The notes under the pieces: model-generated
What the model was told of the DNA's origin: nothing
Seen by the model: the letters and a program-made list of their open reading frames with translations, nothing else
Database searches by the model: none
Assembly (NCBI RefSeq): GCF_027887165.1
Contig: NC_077235.1
Location: 12,173,033-12,237,032, forward strand
Length of the DNA: 64,000 nt
Origin: Monodelphis domestica
Lineage: Eukaryota > Chordata > Mammalia > Didelphimorphia > Didelphidae
Reading direction: 5' to 3'
Position numbers and translations under genes: made by a program
Shown: piece by piece, positions 11,105 to 22,994 of the stretch
Layout of the letters: each line of letters begins with the position of its first letter
How positions within the stretch are numbered: position 1 is the stretch's first letter

Positions 11105-11600
11105 GACTAAAGGAGGAACAGATGATATCTGTCTTGGAGTGGGAATGAGGATGGTTTGAAGAAGGCTTCTCATGGGGAAATAACATCTAACTTGAAAGAA
11201 TAGAAAGAAATTCCATAAATATGTATTACAATTCACTTCGGTTAGGAAGCAGAGACAGAAGAGAAAGGAGAGGACAGGACGAGCTTAGGGAATACTGAAG
11301 ATTCAGTTGAATTATGGAATGAATGAAAGGGAGTATTGATAGATAAAGAAACAAAGCTTGGTTGGATCTACATTATGAAGGAGCTCTAATGCCCAGTCAA
11401 GGAGTTTGGATTTTATTTAGTAGTCAATGGGGAGCTATAAGGGTTTTGAGCAAGTTAGTGACATTATCTGAACTTCCAATGGGCAAGATAACTCAAACTG
11501 TGCATAGTGGGGGGTGGATTTTGAGAATGGAGAGAGAGACAGAAAGAATAAGAGGAAGTGGGACCAACCGAGAGGCTCTTGGTATTATTAATGGGACCAT
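11105..11600 (-). mobile_element. L2 relic, reversed
   Basis: GAAGAAGGCTTCTCATGGGG, CAAGGAGTTTGGATTTTATT, CAATGGGGAGCTATAAGGG and TTTTGAGCAAGTTAGTGACA keep the order of a reverse-complemented L2. The open frame at 11362-11691 (109 codons) lies on this relic and is not a gene. A short tRNA-SINE/CORE-like scrap (GTCTGGGTTCAAGTCCCACC) sits just before it, at about 11060-11100. Confidence 0.65.
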
Positions 11601-11839
11601 AATAAAAGGAACAGAGAGCACCAAAAGAGCTGAATGCTCCATCAGCTCTCTAAATGTTGGCAAATATCTGGAGGTTTTGCATTATAGATAAACCCTCTAA
11701 ATGATAGATTGAATGTTTCACTAATCATGAAGGCACAGTTGAAAAGTCTCCATCCCTAAAAGAGATGACCAACTAAAGGAGAAATCCTAACAATAGGTTA
11801 AAAATTCTTTGAACATGCTTCTTGGTAGAATCTGTGTAA

Positions 11840-12067
11840 TGAAAGCTACCATCTATTTGGGTCAATATGGGGAAACCAAAATATCCAATTCCCTTAACCT
11901 TTTCTTGTACTAACCATTTCCCATCCCTTTGATCAGTCATTATCAAATGTCTTTGGCCCCTTCCACTTTGTACACATCCATTTTAAAGTGTGATAATCAA
12001 AACTTGACACAATAATCCAGTAAAGTTGTGATTTAACAGTCAATACACGGGCTGAAAACTTCTGGTT
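11840..12067 (-). repeat. CR1/L3 LINE relic, part 1 (split by L1)
   Basis: TTAACCTTTTCTTGTACTAA, ATTTTAAAGTGTGATAATCA, AAAACTTGACACAATAATCC match in order the reverse of a CR1/L3 3' region. Similar blocks occur at 47140-47490 and 48540-49015. The relic is interrupted by the L1 at 12083-16905 and resumes after it. Confidence 0.6.
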
Positions 12068-12082
12068 CTGACGTGTTATTCT
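12068..12082. repeat. Target-site duplication, left copy
   Basis: CTGACGTGTTATTCT at 12068-12082 matches CTGGCATGTTATTCT at 16906-16920 in 13 of 15 positions. These flank the 4.8-kb L1. Confidence 0.8.
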
Positions 12083-12432
12083 TTTTTTTTATTTGGAAAA
12101 TTTTATTTAATTAATTATTTTAGAATTTTAGAATTTTTTTCCATGGTTACAAAATTCATTTTCTTTCCCTCCTCTCCCATAGCTCACATGAAATTCCACT
12201 GGGTTTTATATGTATCATTGATCAAGACATTTCTTTATTATTGATAATTGCACGAGGGTAACATCCCCAGTCATATCCCCATCAACCTATTTGATCAAGC
12301 AATACTTTTTCTTCTGTGTTTCTGTTCCCACAATTCTTCCTCTGAATGTGGATAGAGTTCTTTCTCATAAGTCCCTCAGAATTGTCATGGATCATTGCAA
12401 TGCTGCTAGTAGAGAAGTCCATTACATTTGAT

Positions 12433-15400
12433 TGTACCACAGTGTATTTGTCTCTGTGTACAATGTTCTCCTGGTTCTGCTCCTCTCATTCTGCATCAAT
12501 ACCTGGAGGTCATTCCAGTTCACATTGAATTCCTCTAGTTCATTATTCCATTGAGCACAATAGTATTCCATCACCAACATATACCACAATTTGTTCAGCC
12601 ATTCCCTAATTGGAGGGCATCCCATCATTTTCCAATTTTTTGCCACCACAAAAAGCACAGCCATAAATATGTTTGTACAAGTCTTTTTCCTTATTATCTC
12701 TTTGGGGTATAAAACCAACAGTGCTATGGCTGGGTCAAAGGGCAGACAGTCCTTTAGTGCCTTTTGGGCATAGTTCCAAATTGCCTTCCAGAATGGTTGG
12801 ATCAATTCACAACTCCACCAGCAATGCATTAATGTCCTGACTTTGCCACATCCCCACCCCCCACGCATTCAAGACTTTCCTTTGTTGTCATGTTAGCCAA
12901 TCTAAGTTTCAGGTGATACCTCAGAGTTGTTTTGATTTGCATCTCTCTGATAATCAGAGATTTAGAATACTTTTTCACGTGCTTATTGATAGTTTTGATT
13001 TCTTTGACTGAAAATTGTCTATTCATGTCCTTTGCCCATTTATCAGTTAGAAAATGTCTTGATTTTTTGTACAATTGCTTAATCTCTTTGTAAATTTGAG
13101 TAATTAAACCTTTGTCAGAGGTTTTTGTTATAAAGATTGTTTCCCAGTTTGTTACTTCCCTTCTAATTTTGGTTACATTGGTTTTGTTCATACAAATCCT
13201 TTTTAATTTGATGTAATCAAAATTATTTATTTTACATTTTGTGAGTTTTTCAAAGTCTTGCTTGATTTTAAAATCTTTCCTTTCCCAAAGATCTGACATA
13301 TATACTATTCTATGTTCACATAATTTACTTATAGTTTCCATCTTTATGTTCAAGTCATTCACCCATTCTGAGTTTATCTTCCAATAGGATGTGAGGTGTT
13401 GATCCAAGCTTAATCTCTCCCACACTGTCTTCCAATTTTCCCAGCAGTTTTTTATCAAATAGTGGAATTTTGTTCCAAAACCTGGGATCTTTGGGCTTAT
13501 GATAGACTGTCTTGCTGAGGTCACTTACCCCAAGTCTATTCCACTGTTCTTCTTTTCTGTCTCTTAGCCAGTACCATATTGCTTTGATGACCACTGCTTT
13601 GTAATATAGTTTGAGATGTGGGACTGCATGGCCTCCTTTCTTTGCATTTTTTTTATTGTTTCCCTGGATATCCTTGATCTTTTGTTCTTCCAAATGAACT
13701 TTGTTATGGTTTTTTTCTTAATTCAGTAAAAAAGTTTTTTGGTAGTTCAATTGGTATGGCACTAAATAATTAAATAAGTTTGGGTAGGATCTTCATTTTT
13801 ATTATGTTTACTAGTCCTACCCATCAGCAGTTAATGTTTTTCCAATTGTTTAGATCTAGTTTTAATTGTGTGGAAAGTATTTTGTAGTTGTGTTCATATA
13901 GTTCCTATGTTTGTCTTGGCAGATAGATTCCTAAGCATTTTATATTGTCTAGGGTGATTTTAAATGGAATTTCTCTTTCTAATTCTTTCTGCTGAAATGG
14001 GTTGGAGATATATAGAAATGCTGATGATTTATGCAGGTTTATTTTGTATCCTATAACTTTGCTAAAATTGTTGATTATTTCCACTAGCTTTTTGATTGAT
14101 TCTCTAGTATTCTTTAAGTAGACCATCATATCATCTGCAAAGAGTGATAGCTTGGTCTCCTCATTACCTATTTTAATACCTTCAATTTCTTTTTCTTCTC
14201 TAATTGCTACGATAGTGTTTGTAGTACAGTGTTTAATAGCAGTGATAATGGGCATCCTTGCTTCAATCCTGACCTTATTGGCAAGGCTTCTAGTTTATCC
14301 CCATTGCAGATGATATTTGCTGATGGTTTTAGATAGATACTGTTTATTATTTTGAGGAAAGGCCTTTCTATTCCTATACTTTACAGTTTTTTCAATAGGA
14401 ATGAGTGTTGTATTTTGTCAAAAGCTTTTTCTGCATCTATTGAGATAATCATGTGATTTTTGTTGGTTTGCTTTGTGATATTGTTGATTATGTGGATGGT
14501 TTTCCTAATATTGAACCATCCTTGCATTCCTGTTATAAATCCCACCTGATCATAGTGAATAACCCTCATGATGATTTCCTGGAGTCTTTTGCTAGTATCC
14601 TATTTAAGATTTCTGTATCTATGTTCATTATGGATATTGGTCTATAGTTTTCATTCTTCATTTTTGATCTGCCTGGCTTTGGAATCAGTACCATATTTGT
14701 GTCATAAAAACAATTTGGTAGAACTCCCTCTTTGCTTATTATGACAGATAGTTTGTATTGTATTGGGATTAGCTGTTCTTTGAATGTTTGATAGAATTCA
14801 CTTGTGAATCCATCAGGACCTGGGGATTTTTTCTTAGGAAGTTCTTTGATGGCTTGTTCAATTTCATTGTCTGATATGGGATTATTTAAGAATTCAATTT
14901 CTTCTTCTGTTAATCTAGTCAATTTATATTTTTGTAAATAGTCATCCATATCACCTAGATTGCCATATTTGTTGCCATATAATTGGGCAAAATAGTTTTT
15001 AATTATTGCCTTAATTTCCTCTTCATTGGAGGTGAGGTTTCCTTTTTCATCTATGATACTGTTAATTTGGTTTCTTCTTTCGTTTTTTTTTATTAGATTG
15101 ACCAGTACTTTGACTATTTTGTTTGTTTTTTTTTCAAAATACCAGCTTCTAGTCTCATTAATTAGTTCAATAGTTCTTTCACTTTTGATTTTATTAACTT
15201 CTCCTTTAATTTTTCAGATCTCTAATTCCTGGGGATTTTCTTCTGGGGATTTCTAATTTGTTCGCTTTCAACTTTTTGTATTTCCAATTCATTGACCTCT
15301 ACCCTCCCTAATTTATTAATATATGAACTTAAGGATGTCTCATCATTGTTATTTTCTTCAATGAAATTATTAATTTTTTCTATGATTTGTTCTCTAACCA

Positions 15401-16170
15401 ATTGTGGAGAATCATATTTAATTTCAAATTAATTTTTGATTTGACTCTCCATGTACCCTTACTGATCATTATTTTTATTGCATTATGATCAGAAACGGTT
15501 GTATTTATTATTTCTGCTTTTCTGCATTTGTCATGTTTTTATGACCTAATACATGGTAAATCTTTGTGAATGTACCATGTGCTGCTAAAAAAGTGTATTC
15601 CTTTTTGTCCCTCTTTATTTTTCTCCATATATCTATTAACTCTGTTTTTTCTAAGATTTCATTCACATCTCTTACCCCTTTCTTATTTATTTTTTGGCTT
15701 GATTTATCTAAATTTGATAGTGGTAGGTTCAGGTCTCCCACTAGTATAGTTTTACTATCTATTTTCTCCTTCCATTCCATTAATTTCTCCTTTAGAAATT
15801 TGCATGCTATACCATTTGGTGCATACATGTTGATTACTGATATTTCCTCTTTGTATATACTGCCTTTTATCAGGATGTATTTACTTTCCCTGTCCCTTTT
15901 AAGCAGATCTGTTTTTACTCTGGCTTTATCAGATATTATGATTGCAACTTCTGCCTTCTTTCTATCAGTTGAGGCCCAATAAGTTTTGCTCCAACCTTTG
16001 ATTCTAACCATATGAGTATCTACCTGCCTCAGGTCTGTTTCTTGTACACAACATATGGTAGGATTTTGGATTCTAATCCACTCTCCTATTTGTTTTCATT
16101 TTATGGGTGAGTTCATCCCATTCACATTCAAAGTTATGATTGTCACTTGTGTATTTCCCAGCATTTTGAT
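12433..16170 (-). pseudogene. L1 ORF2 (endonuclease/reverse transcriptase) remnant
   Basis: ORF2p nicks target DNA and reverse-transcribes L1 RNA at the nick. Here the frame is broken into pieces. 15508-16011 holds the endonuclease domain, with VGDLNLPLS in the place of the catalytic G-D-x-N motif. 14566-14949 and 14381-14569 give the reverse-transcriptase fingers ([30 protein letters not shown]). 13905-14255 carries the catalytic FADDMM. 12829-13524 and 12422-12868 cover the C-terminal domain, which keeps conserved Cys and His residues, ending TLWYNQM. Several frameshifts and stops separate these, so no product is expected. Confidence 0.85.
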
Positions 16171-16649
16171 ATCCTCTCCTAGTTCTGTCCTTTCTTCTTT
16201 TGCTTTATCCTTTTAAACCAGTGGCTTACTTCTAATCAATCCCCCAATCCCCTCCCTTGATATGCTTCCCTTTCTGGCCCCTCCCTTTTAGTTCCCTTCT
16301 TGTTCTTTTAGAGACTGTTAAGTTTCCCCCCCTCTCTTTCCCTCCCTTTTTGTACTCCCTCCCCCCTACCCTCCGTAGTTTTCCCTTCTCACTTTCCCTG
16401 TATGATAAGATAGAATTCAAGACCCCAATGGATCTAGATGCTCTTCCCTCTCAGAATTGATTTCACTGAGAGTAAGGTTTAAGTATTAGCTATTAGCACT
16501 TTCTTCTTCTCCTTCTTATAAGAGTATTCTTCCCCCACCCCTTCCCATGAGAATCTTTGTGTGATAAAGATTATCTTCTTTATTTTATTTCTTCAAGTAT
16601 CTCTTGGTGCCATCTTCGATTCCCCCCTCCCATTTTCTTGTAATTTTTT

Positions 16650-16905
16650 TCTAACTCTTGCTTGGTCTCAAAATCGTTCCTTTCTCAAAGATCTGACATG
16701 TATACTGTTCTGTGTTGACCTAATTTACTAATAATTTCCTTCTTTATATTCAAGACATTCACCCATTCTGAATTTATTTTGGTGTAGGGTATGAGATGTT
16801 GATCTAAACCTAATCTCTCCCACATTGTTTTACAATTTTCCCTGCAGTTTTTGTCAAATAGTAGATTTTTGTTACAAAAGCTGTGACCTTTGGGTTTATC
16901 ATAGA
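16650..16905 (-). mobile_element. Misplaced ORF2 segment at the L1 5' end
   Basis: The minus-frame peptide at 16685-16912 (CKTMWERLGLDQHLIPYTK, then EWVN) is the same ORF2 region as at about 13256-13510 in the same L1, but from a slightly different copy. It lies upstream (minus sense) of the inter-ORF spacer, where ORF1 should be. Because it is inside the TSDs, template switching to a second L1 RNA during insertion is a likely cause. Confidence 0.7.
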
Positions 16906-16920
16906 CTGGCATGTTATTCT
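16906..16920. repeat. Target-site duplication, right copy
   Basis: Right partner of 12068-12082 (13 of 15 matches). Confidence 0.8.
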
Positions 16921-17045
16921 CTTAATAAATCTCATTCTCTGCTTCACTTTTTGTACAGTGATACTATGTTTATCTTGTGGACTACTATTTCCCCCAGATC
17001 TGTATACTTTTATTTTTTATTAAACCCTAAGTATAGTCCTTAGTA
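16921..17045 (-). repeat. CR1/L3 LINE relic, part 2
   Basis: TCTCATTCTCTGCTTCACTT and TTTTATTAAACCC continue the reversed CR1/L3 sequence that stops at 12067, as expected if the L1 inserted into it. Confidence 0.45.
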
Positions 17046-17076
17046 CTTCATGTTGTTTGCAGATGTTGGTTATAAT

Positions 17077-17289
17077 TACAATTTTATTTTTTAAACCCTT
17101 ACCTTCCATCATAGAATTAATACTATGCATTGGTTCCAAAACAGAAGAGTGGTAAGGGCTAGGCAATGAGGGTTAAGTGACTTGCCCAGGGTCATATAGC
17201 CAGGAAGTCTCTGAGGCCAGATTTAAACCTAGGACTTCCCATATCTTGGCCTGGATCTCAATCCACTGAGCCACCTAGCTGCCCCCTAA
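17077..17289 (-). mobile_element. L1-tailed CORE-SINE with TSDs
   Basis: A complete reversed copy: A/T tail, AAACCCTTACCTTCC, GGTAAGGGCTAGGCAATGAG, GTGACTTGCCCAGGGTCATA, tRNA-like head ending GAGCCACCTAGCTGCCCC. On the minus strand the head shows a Pol III A box (TAGGTGGCTCAGTGG) and a degraded B box. ATGTTGGTTATAAT (17063-17076) and ATGTTGATTATAAT (17290-17303) are its TSDs. Confidence 0.9.
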
Positions 17290-17303
17290 ATGTTGATTAT
17301 AAT

Positions 17304-17889
17304 GAGAGGCCAAAGGACTGATTTTCGAGCATTTTTAATTCAAGATTCCCAACTGACTTCCATATTACAATGGGCAAAGGATTTGGCTACTCTGAGCCTG
17401 AGTTCTCTTGTGTTTATAAGAGACTCGTACTAGAGCAGGAATTCTCCCTTGCTTAGAATCATATCTTTAGATAAATCCTAGAAAATATGTAGCATTATTT
17501 AAAAAACTAATGATATTGAAATAAGGCTAACAACATATTTTTCCAAAATAAGTTCATGGCTTCCCACTTTCCGATTTAGAAGACCTGGACTAGATGAAGT
17601 TCTGAAGTCCCTTTCAGTCTGATATTGAGGCTCTGACAACATCACTTCCCAGCTAGTGGAATGTAATTCATCTCTTATGATTCTTGATCTGCTATTAAAA
17701 ACTGTTAACTAACACTGTGATGCTAGCAATAACAGAGGTTTGTTTTAAATGACAAGTCAAGATAATATAATCTGAGGAAAACTGTCATAATATCATCATC
17801 ATATCAGTGCAATATGCCCTAGGGGAGGGAGTTGGGGTTAACAGCTTGAATCATGGGGCATGGTTTCTTTTTGTTTCATATTGAGAGAG
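17304..17889. other. No recognised feature
   Basis: Unique-looking DNA. No repeat or frame that I can support. Confidence 0.45.
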
Positions 17890-18130
17890 GCATCATGCCT
17901 CACTGAGTAAACAGCAAAGCTCTGGGTCAGGAAGATCAGTTCAAATCCCATATCTTGCACTTATTTACTTTATGACTGAAGACATATACCTTAACTTGGA
18001 TAGGTTTCAGTCTCTGCATCTGTTAATAGAGCATGAAAGTAATCACTGTATTATCACCCTTACAGGTTATGGAGAGACCTAAATAAGATCAAGCTTGCAA
18101 GTCACTTGGCAAATTTTACAGTGTTATCTA
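17890..18130 (+). repeat. MIR/CORE-SINE relic
   Basis: GGGTCAGGAAGATCAGTTCA, GTTTCAGTCTCTGCATCTGT and AGTCACTTGGCAAATTTTAC follow the plus-sense MIR order. Related scraps occur at 18160-18215 and 18660-18720 (TGTGACCGTGGGCAAGTCAC). Confidence 0.65.
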
Positions 18131-18199
18131 AATTCCATTTATTGTTATTTTTCTCATGACAATAATGGCAGCATGCTGAGCTGAGTTCAGGAAGGTGTG

Positions 18200-18645
18200 T
18201 TTTCAAATCCTGCCTCTTACTCTTTGAATCTAGTATCTCAAGCTGAAATTCACCTGACAGCCAATTTTGTCAAATTCTGGCCATTTCCCTACTATTCCAC
18301 TAATCCCCTGGGGCCAGACTTTCTTGACTGGGGAGAGGTTACCATGTCTAGTCAGTCCCAGACCCCTGACCCTATTCCTCCCATGCTTCCACCTCTCTGC
18401 ATTCACCATTTCTCATTCCTTTCTACCTCCAACTCTTAAACCAATAATCAAATTCCTTCCTGAAAGAGAGTTAAATATTATATGTTAACCTGTATCTGTG
18501 ATTTTGACCACTACTCTCTTAATAAGTATTGTTTTTCACAAGTACGATGTGAGATCCTTGAGCGCAGAGACTGTCTTGCTTTTTGTTTTTCTATACTATT
18601 GGATTACTTAGCACAGTTTCTAGAATATAGTAAGCACTAAATTAA
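18200..18645 (+). mobile_element. L2 relic
   Basis: CAATTTTGTCAAATTCTGGC through GATCCTTGAGCGCAGAGAC and GATTACTTAGCACAGTTTCT to AGTAAGCACTAAATTAATG is a plus-sense L2 3' end. The frames at 18197-18488 lie in it and are not genes. Confidence 0.7.
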
Positions 18646-18720
18646 TGTGTTTTTTTATTCTGTGCCCTTCTTTCTGTCTATGTGACCGTGGGCAAGTCAC
18701 TGAATTGTTCTTGACTTTTA

Positions 18721-20160
18721 AACAATTATCAAAGCTATGTTTGTTATAGGGATGACATGACCTCAATCAATAAAAAATCCTTTGATATGAAGAAATTCTA
18801 TTTCAATGTAATATATAACATAAAAGAACATTCTTTTCTTGATTGAGGTCACTGTGCTGTACCCACCATATAATCCCAAATAAAAGGAGATTCCTCTTAT
18901 TGTCTGCTGTCCCTCCCTGCAAGTGCCTTTGCCACATATCATGGTGTATGAGAGCCTTTTTGAGGCCTTGGAACAAATCCAGAGCAAATTCTGCTTTAGT
19001 TCTGCCTTTAATGGACACAGAAAGGTTACTTGTCCCATTGTCTATAGTTTAGGAGCAGAGGTTCCACAGGACTCCAGGACAGACTGCAAAACTCCCCACC
19101 CTACTGAGGTTGCAGGGAATGTGGGAAAATACTAGTAAGGAGTAGATTGCAAACATTAAGCAGATATCGACTTGTGATGAAGTCAGCCTCACTAGATATC
19201 GAATAGAGAGGTAAATATTGATCCAGGATAAGACCAATATTTACCTCAAGGCACAATGCATCTTGGTGCTGACCAAAAACATGAGTCAATAAATGTATTT
19301 TTATACACATTCTATTACCAAAATTAATTATGACAAGGCTTTTGATCTAATAATCCTTGTACATCTGCAGGCTATTTAAAGTTACTCCCCAAAGGCAGGA
19401 ACACACATTCTCTTCTATCACTGTGGCCCATTTCCTGTAGGCCTCATAGTCAAAAGGCTCTATGAAGTAGGGGAAAGCCCTAATGCAACCTTTTCATATC
19501 CTATGGTTTAACCAACCACACAGGCAGGGATATAAGTGCTTGCTATGTCTCACATATTGTAATGAATAACACAGTTCTTTGAGAAAGCAAACCATTGCAC
19601 AGCCCCTGAATGATACTTCAGGGCAAGGGGGTTGAGTAGAAATGGACCCAGATAGTAGAAAATGTGGAAGTATTCAAAGGACAGTAGATCTATCTCTTGC
19701 TATTAGAAACAGGGCTGTAGTAACTATTGGTAATTTGAGGGTGCCCAACACATTAAAGGAATCTGATATGGTTCTACCTGGGTGTCTGTTGAGTGATCTC
19801 ATCCTATGGGACTTTGGAAACAGCCACAACTGGGCCCCAAAGAAGCCTCTGTTAATCTGCCCAAATTTATGCAAGTAAAATGTGACAGAATGGGAATTTG
19901 AACTCGATTTTTCTGAGGCCAAATATCTCACTTCCTGCTGGGTTATACACAATTCGGTAACAGTGGTTTCAATATCTTCAGTGGTGTAACTTTTGCTGGG
20001 AAAGAAGGGTATGAATAAGGGAGGGAGGCATCAACAAAAGAAGAAATTCCATTACTAGAATCGACTACTTATGGTCAGCTTCGATGTTGGACTCTACCAT
20101 AAGCATCTTAAATTTATTATGACCAAAACAAAACATTATCTTTCCCCCAAATCCTCCCTT
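18721..20160. other. No recognised feature
   Basis: About 1.4 kb with no repeat that I can name. Short overlapping frames on both strands (for example 18763-19038, 19642-19878, 19674-19952) show no motif. A small inverted repeat occurs at 19209-19244 (AATATTGATCC...ACCAATATT). Confidence 0.45.
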
Positions 20161-20164
20161 CCCA

Positions 20165-20890
20165 ACTTTCCTATTGCTGTTAAAGTCATTGCCATTGTCC
20201 CTGCTACCCATGATTAAAACTTCAGTTGTATCCTGGACTCTCCAGTCACACTCAACCCATGTAACCTATTTTTGCCAAATCTGGTCATTTCTTTTATACA
20301 CTTCTTATATACTCACTTTATTTAGGTTATCATCACTTCTTACCTGGACTCTTTGTTCTCCCTGCATCAAATTTTTCCTCAATTTACTCAATATTCCACT
20401 CAATACAAATGGATTTTCCAAAAACCCGTGGTCTGATTGCTCATTAAACCTTGGTGGTCCCCTACTTACCTTAGGATCAAATATAAACTCCTCCATTTGG
20501 CATATAAACCTCTTTGTAATCAGGCTCCTTCCAACCTTCCAGATCTTTTCCTCTCTCCACTTCCTGTGATCCAATCATTCTGGCCCACTGACAGTCTCCT
20601 AAACACAACATTCAGCTCTCCCATCTCCATGCCAGTACACTGGCCTTATCAAGCAAGGCTTATTTCCAAACTCAGCTCAAGTCCCATCTCTTGTGGAAGG
20701 TCTTTCCCAGTCCCTACCCTCAATGCTAGTGTCTTGCCTCAGAGATTACCTTTCATATGTTCTGGCTATGTCTTGTATGAATGTGCCATCACCCCCTCCC
20801 CCCATCAGAATAAGAACTCCTTGAGGGCAGGGATAGTTATAGCCTCTCCCTATATCCCCAGCTTTTGGTACCATGCTAGTAGTCTTCATA
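20165..20890 (+). mobile_element. L2 LINE 3' region
   Basis: TATCCTGGACTCTCCAGTC, ATCATCACTTCTTACCTGGA, TTAGGATCAAATATAAACTC, AAACTCAGCTCAAGTCCCAT and ACTCCTTGAGGGCAGGGATA are the L2 phrases in plus order. The 153-codon frame at 20437-20898 rides on this and has no coding motif. Confidence 0.8.
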
Positions 20891-21034
20891 TGGCATGAAC
20901 TCAAGGTCCTTTACTCTCCCCTGGTTTCTGTCTAGCTAACCAACGTCCTTTCTAAGACAGGATGCCCAGAAGTGAATCCATTATTCTGAAAGTATGTGAC
21001 AAATTTCAGTGATTTCTTTGAGGTCAGTCAGATG

Positions 21035-21145
21035 ACAAGCTTTTGTTTTGTTCCAGGTGCTGTACAACCCTCAGCAGATAGACAGAAAGGTGAAAAGTTC
21101 TATTTCCTGCCCTCAAGGAACTCATATTAAAAGACAGACAGACAA
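21035..21145 (-). repeat. L2 relic, reversed
   Basis: CCAGGTGCTGTACAACCCTC and TTCCTGCCCTCAAGGAACTC are the reverse of the L2 end. Confidence 0.6.
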
Positions 21146-22277
21146 CCTGCTGAAATTTGTTCACTTGACATCATCAGGGCAAAGATTTGTGGAATGACCA
21201 CCTTCTTTGAAAAAATCTGTTCACACCATCTGGTCCAACATTTCTGATGTATTTTTTGTGGGAAGGGATATGGCCATATTTGGTGACCATTCCAGGTACC
21301 AACTTTTTTCATAAGTACCAAGTCCTTCCTTACAGGGTCTAGCTATTGAAGTGAAGTGTTGTCTCTAATTGCTACCCTGGGAAAGTCTGAACGATGGAGA
21401 GGGAGAGAGAGAAAACGTCATAGCTGGCAGATAGCTTCCACATATCTGCCTCATGCATAACTATTAAAGCATACCCCTGTGGTACTTGGAGACGTTCTTT
21501 CTTCCTACACAGAAGTGTTGAAAAGACATCCTGTAACATTACCAGATTTCATTTTGCTTGATTTATCTGACATGCTCTGTCAGCTTAACAGGAATATCTG
21601 GCTTGATCACATATTTCATTCACGAATGACATCCCTTTTTTTCATTCTTTCCAGCTCTCTTCTCAACCCACTTTCATTCTGCATCCCACATTTTTACAAT
21701 GTCCTGTTAAAATCCCTTATGGCAAATGAGTTTGAGAAGGCTTTGCCTGTCTTTCCTTTAGTCTCAGCTACTGGTGGGCAGTAGGTCTCCCAAGTGGACC
21801 CTCATAATTGCTCTGATGACCCAGAGTAATACTAGACTCATTTAATGATACCTAAGCACTGGAGTACTGTGTGGCCTCTTCAAAGCCCTCCAAACACATT
21901 TTCTCACATGCCCATCGTCTGCAGCATGAATTATGCAATGGTGACTGGGATGGGAAGAACCAATGCAGTTCTTCTGAGATTCTGAACTTCCTTCTGATTA
22001 AGCCATAGAAGTGCATAATTCAAACTCAGGTTTTCTATGCTACCTGCTTTAAAAAATCCATCTGGAAAACCCATATCTGGAGGGAAGACAATGATGCCTG
22101 GCACAAGCTAGGAGATTCCTCTGCAGTCCAGCATCCAGGACATGCACATCCAACATGTTCTGTCCTCATAGACAAAGAATGTGCCTCTTTATCTCTGCCT
22201 CCTACATCTCCTACACACCAGAAACTCCTGTCTTCATAGGGCATGGCAAATGAACAAGGCGATGAATCTCTGCTAGC
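21146..22277. other. No recognised feature
   Basis: Unique-looking DNA. The 101-codon plus frame at 21479-21784 has no recognisable domain or splice context. Confidence 0.45.
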
Positions 22278-22296
22278 AGAACAGCTCCATAAGGGA
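22278..22296. repeat. Target-site duplication, left copy
   Basis: AGAACAGCTCCATAAGGGA is repeated exactly at 22507-22525, a perfect 19-bp TSD. Confidence 0.95.
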
Positions 22297-22506
22297 TAAG
22301 ATTGGGGATGTAGACTATATAAACAATCACCCTAGTGCAAATATCAATAATATGGAAATAGGTTTTGAACAATGACACATGTAAAACCCAGTGGAATTGT
22401 GCGTCGGCTATGGGAGGGGGCGAGGGGAGTGGGAAAAGAACATGAATCTTATAACCATGGAAAATATTCTAAATTAATTAAACAAGATTTTCCAAATTAA
22501 AAAAAA
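22297..22506 (+). mobile_element. Short 5'-truncated L1 insertion
   Basis: Only the last ~200 bases of L1 3'UTR: GATGTAGACTATATAAACAA, CAATAATATGGAAATAGG, the G-rich run GGGAGGGGGCGAGGGG, ATAACCATGGAAAATATTC, then a poly-A tail. Perfect 19-bp TSDs flank it, so the insertion is clean and comparatively young. Confidence 0.95.
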
Positions 22507-22569
22507 AGAACAGCTCCATAAGGGAGGTGGAGCCACTACTGAGATCCAATCATCGTATCATATAAAAAT

Positions 22570-22710
22570 GACTCTCCATTCCATACCCAAGGCACTTATT
22601 GATCAAGACAAGTGCAAGACCTTTGGTTAGGATACAAGGATAGCCCAACACATGGCTTCTGCCTTTGAACAACTTGTGGTTGAATAAGGGATAAGGAACT
22701 CATATACAGA
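22570..22710 (-). repeat. L2 relic, reversed
   Basis: CAAGGCACTTATTGATCAAG, TTAGGATACAAGGATAGCCC, TTCTGCCTTTGAACAACTTG follow the reversed L2 end. Confidence 0.5.
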
Positions 22711-22994
22711 TCCAAATTGGAGCATCATCCACAATAGGAGAGGTATTCCATTTGAGAAACATTACTTACCTGCCTGACATCCACATATAGTGATGTCATC
22801 TAGGAGTCAGAGGGGAGATGGGCACATGGAACAAGCCACTACCATTAATCCCCAAAGAAGATCTCCTTGTGCTCCACGTGCTTCTCTTTGGCAGTCTCCA
22901 AAGTTGGCTTTTCATGCACCCTTGGCATTGTTGCTACCATCTGCTCTCCCTCTTGGTTTCCTCTCAGCCTCCCTCATCCCCTGTAGAAGGGAGC

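Larger units (their letters stand above)
12083..16905 (-). mobile_element. Large L1 insertion, minus strand, chimeric 5' end
   Basis: From the poly-T start (reversed tail) at 12083 it reads on the minus strand as 3'UTR (12083-12430), a nearly whole ORF2 (about 12433-16170) and inter-ORF spacer (to about 16645). ORF1 and the 5'UTR are missing. Instead, the last 255 bases (16650-16905) repeat an internal ORF2 segment in the same orientation. TSDs at 12068-12082 and 16906-16920 enclose the whole, so the odd 5' end belongs to the same insertion. It landed in a CR1/L3 relic. Confidence 0.85.

Noticed and set aside
19209..19244. Short inverted repeat as a regulatory hairpin
   Set aside because: Short stem in AT-rich DNA with no gene context; not distinguishable from chance.
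20437..20898. 153-codon open frame as a gene
   Set aside because: It follows L2 3' sequence, non-coding in that family, and has no motif.
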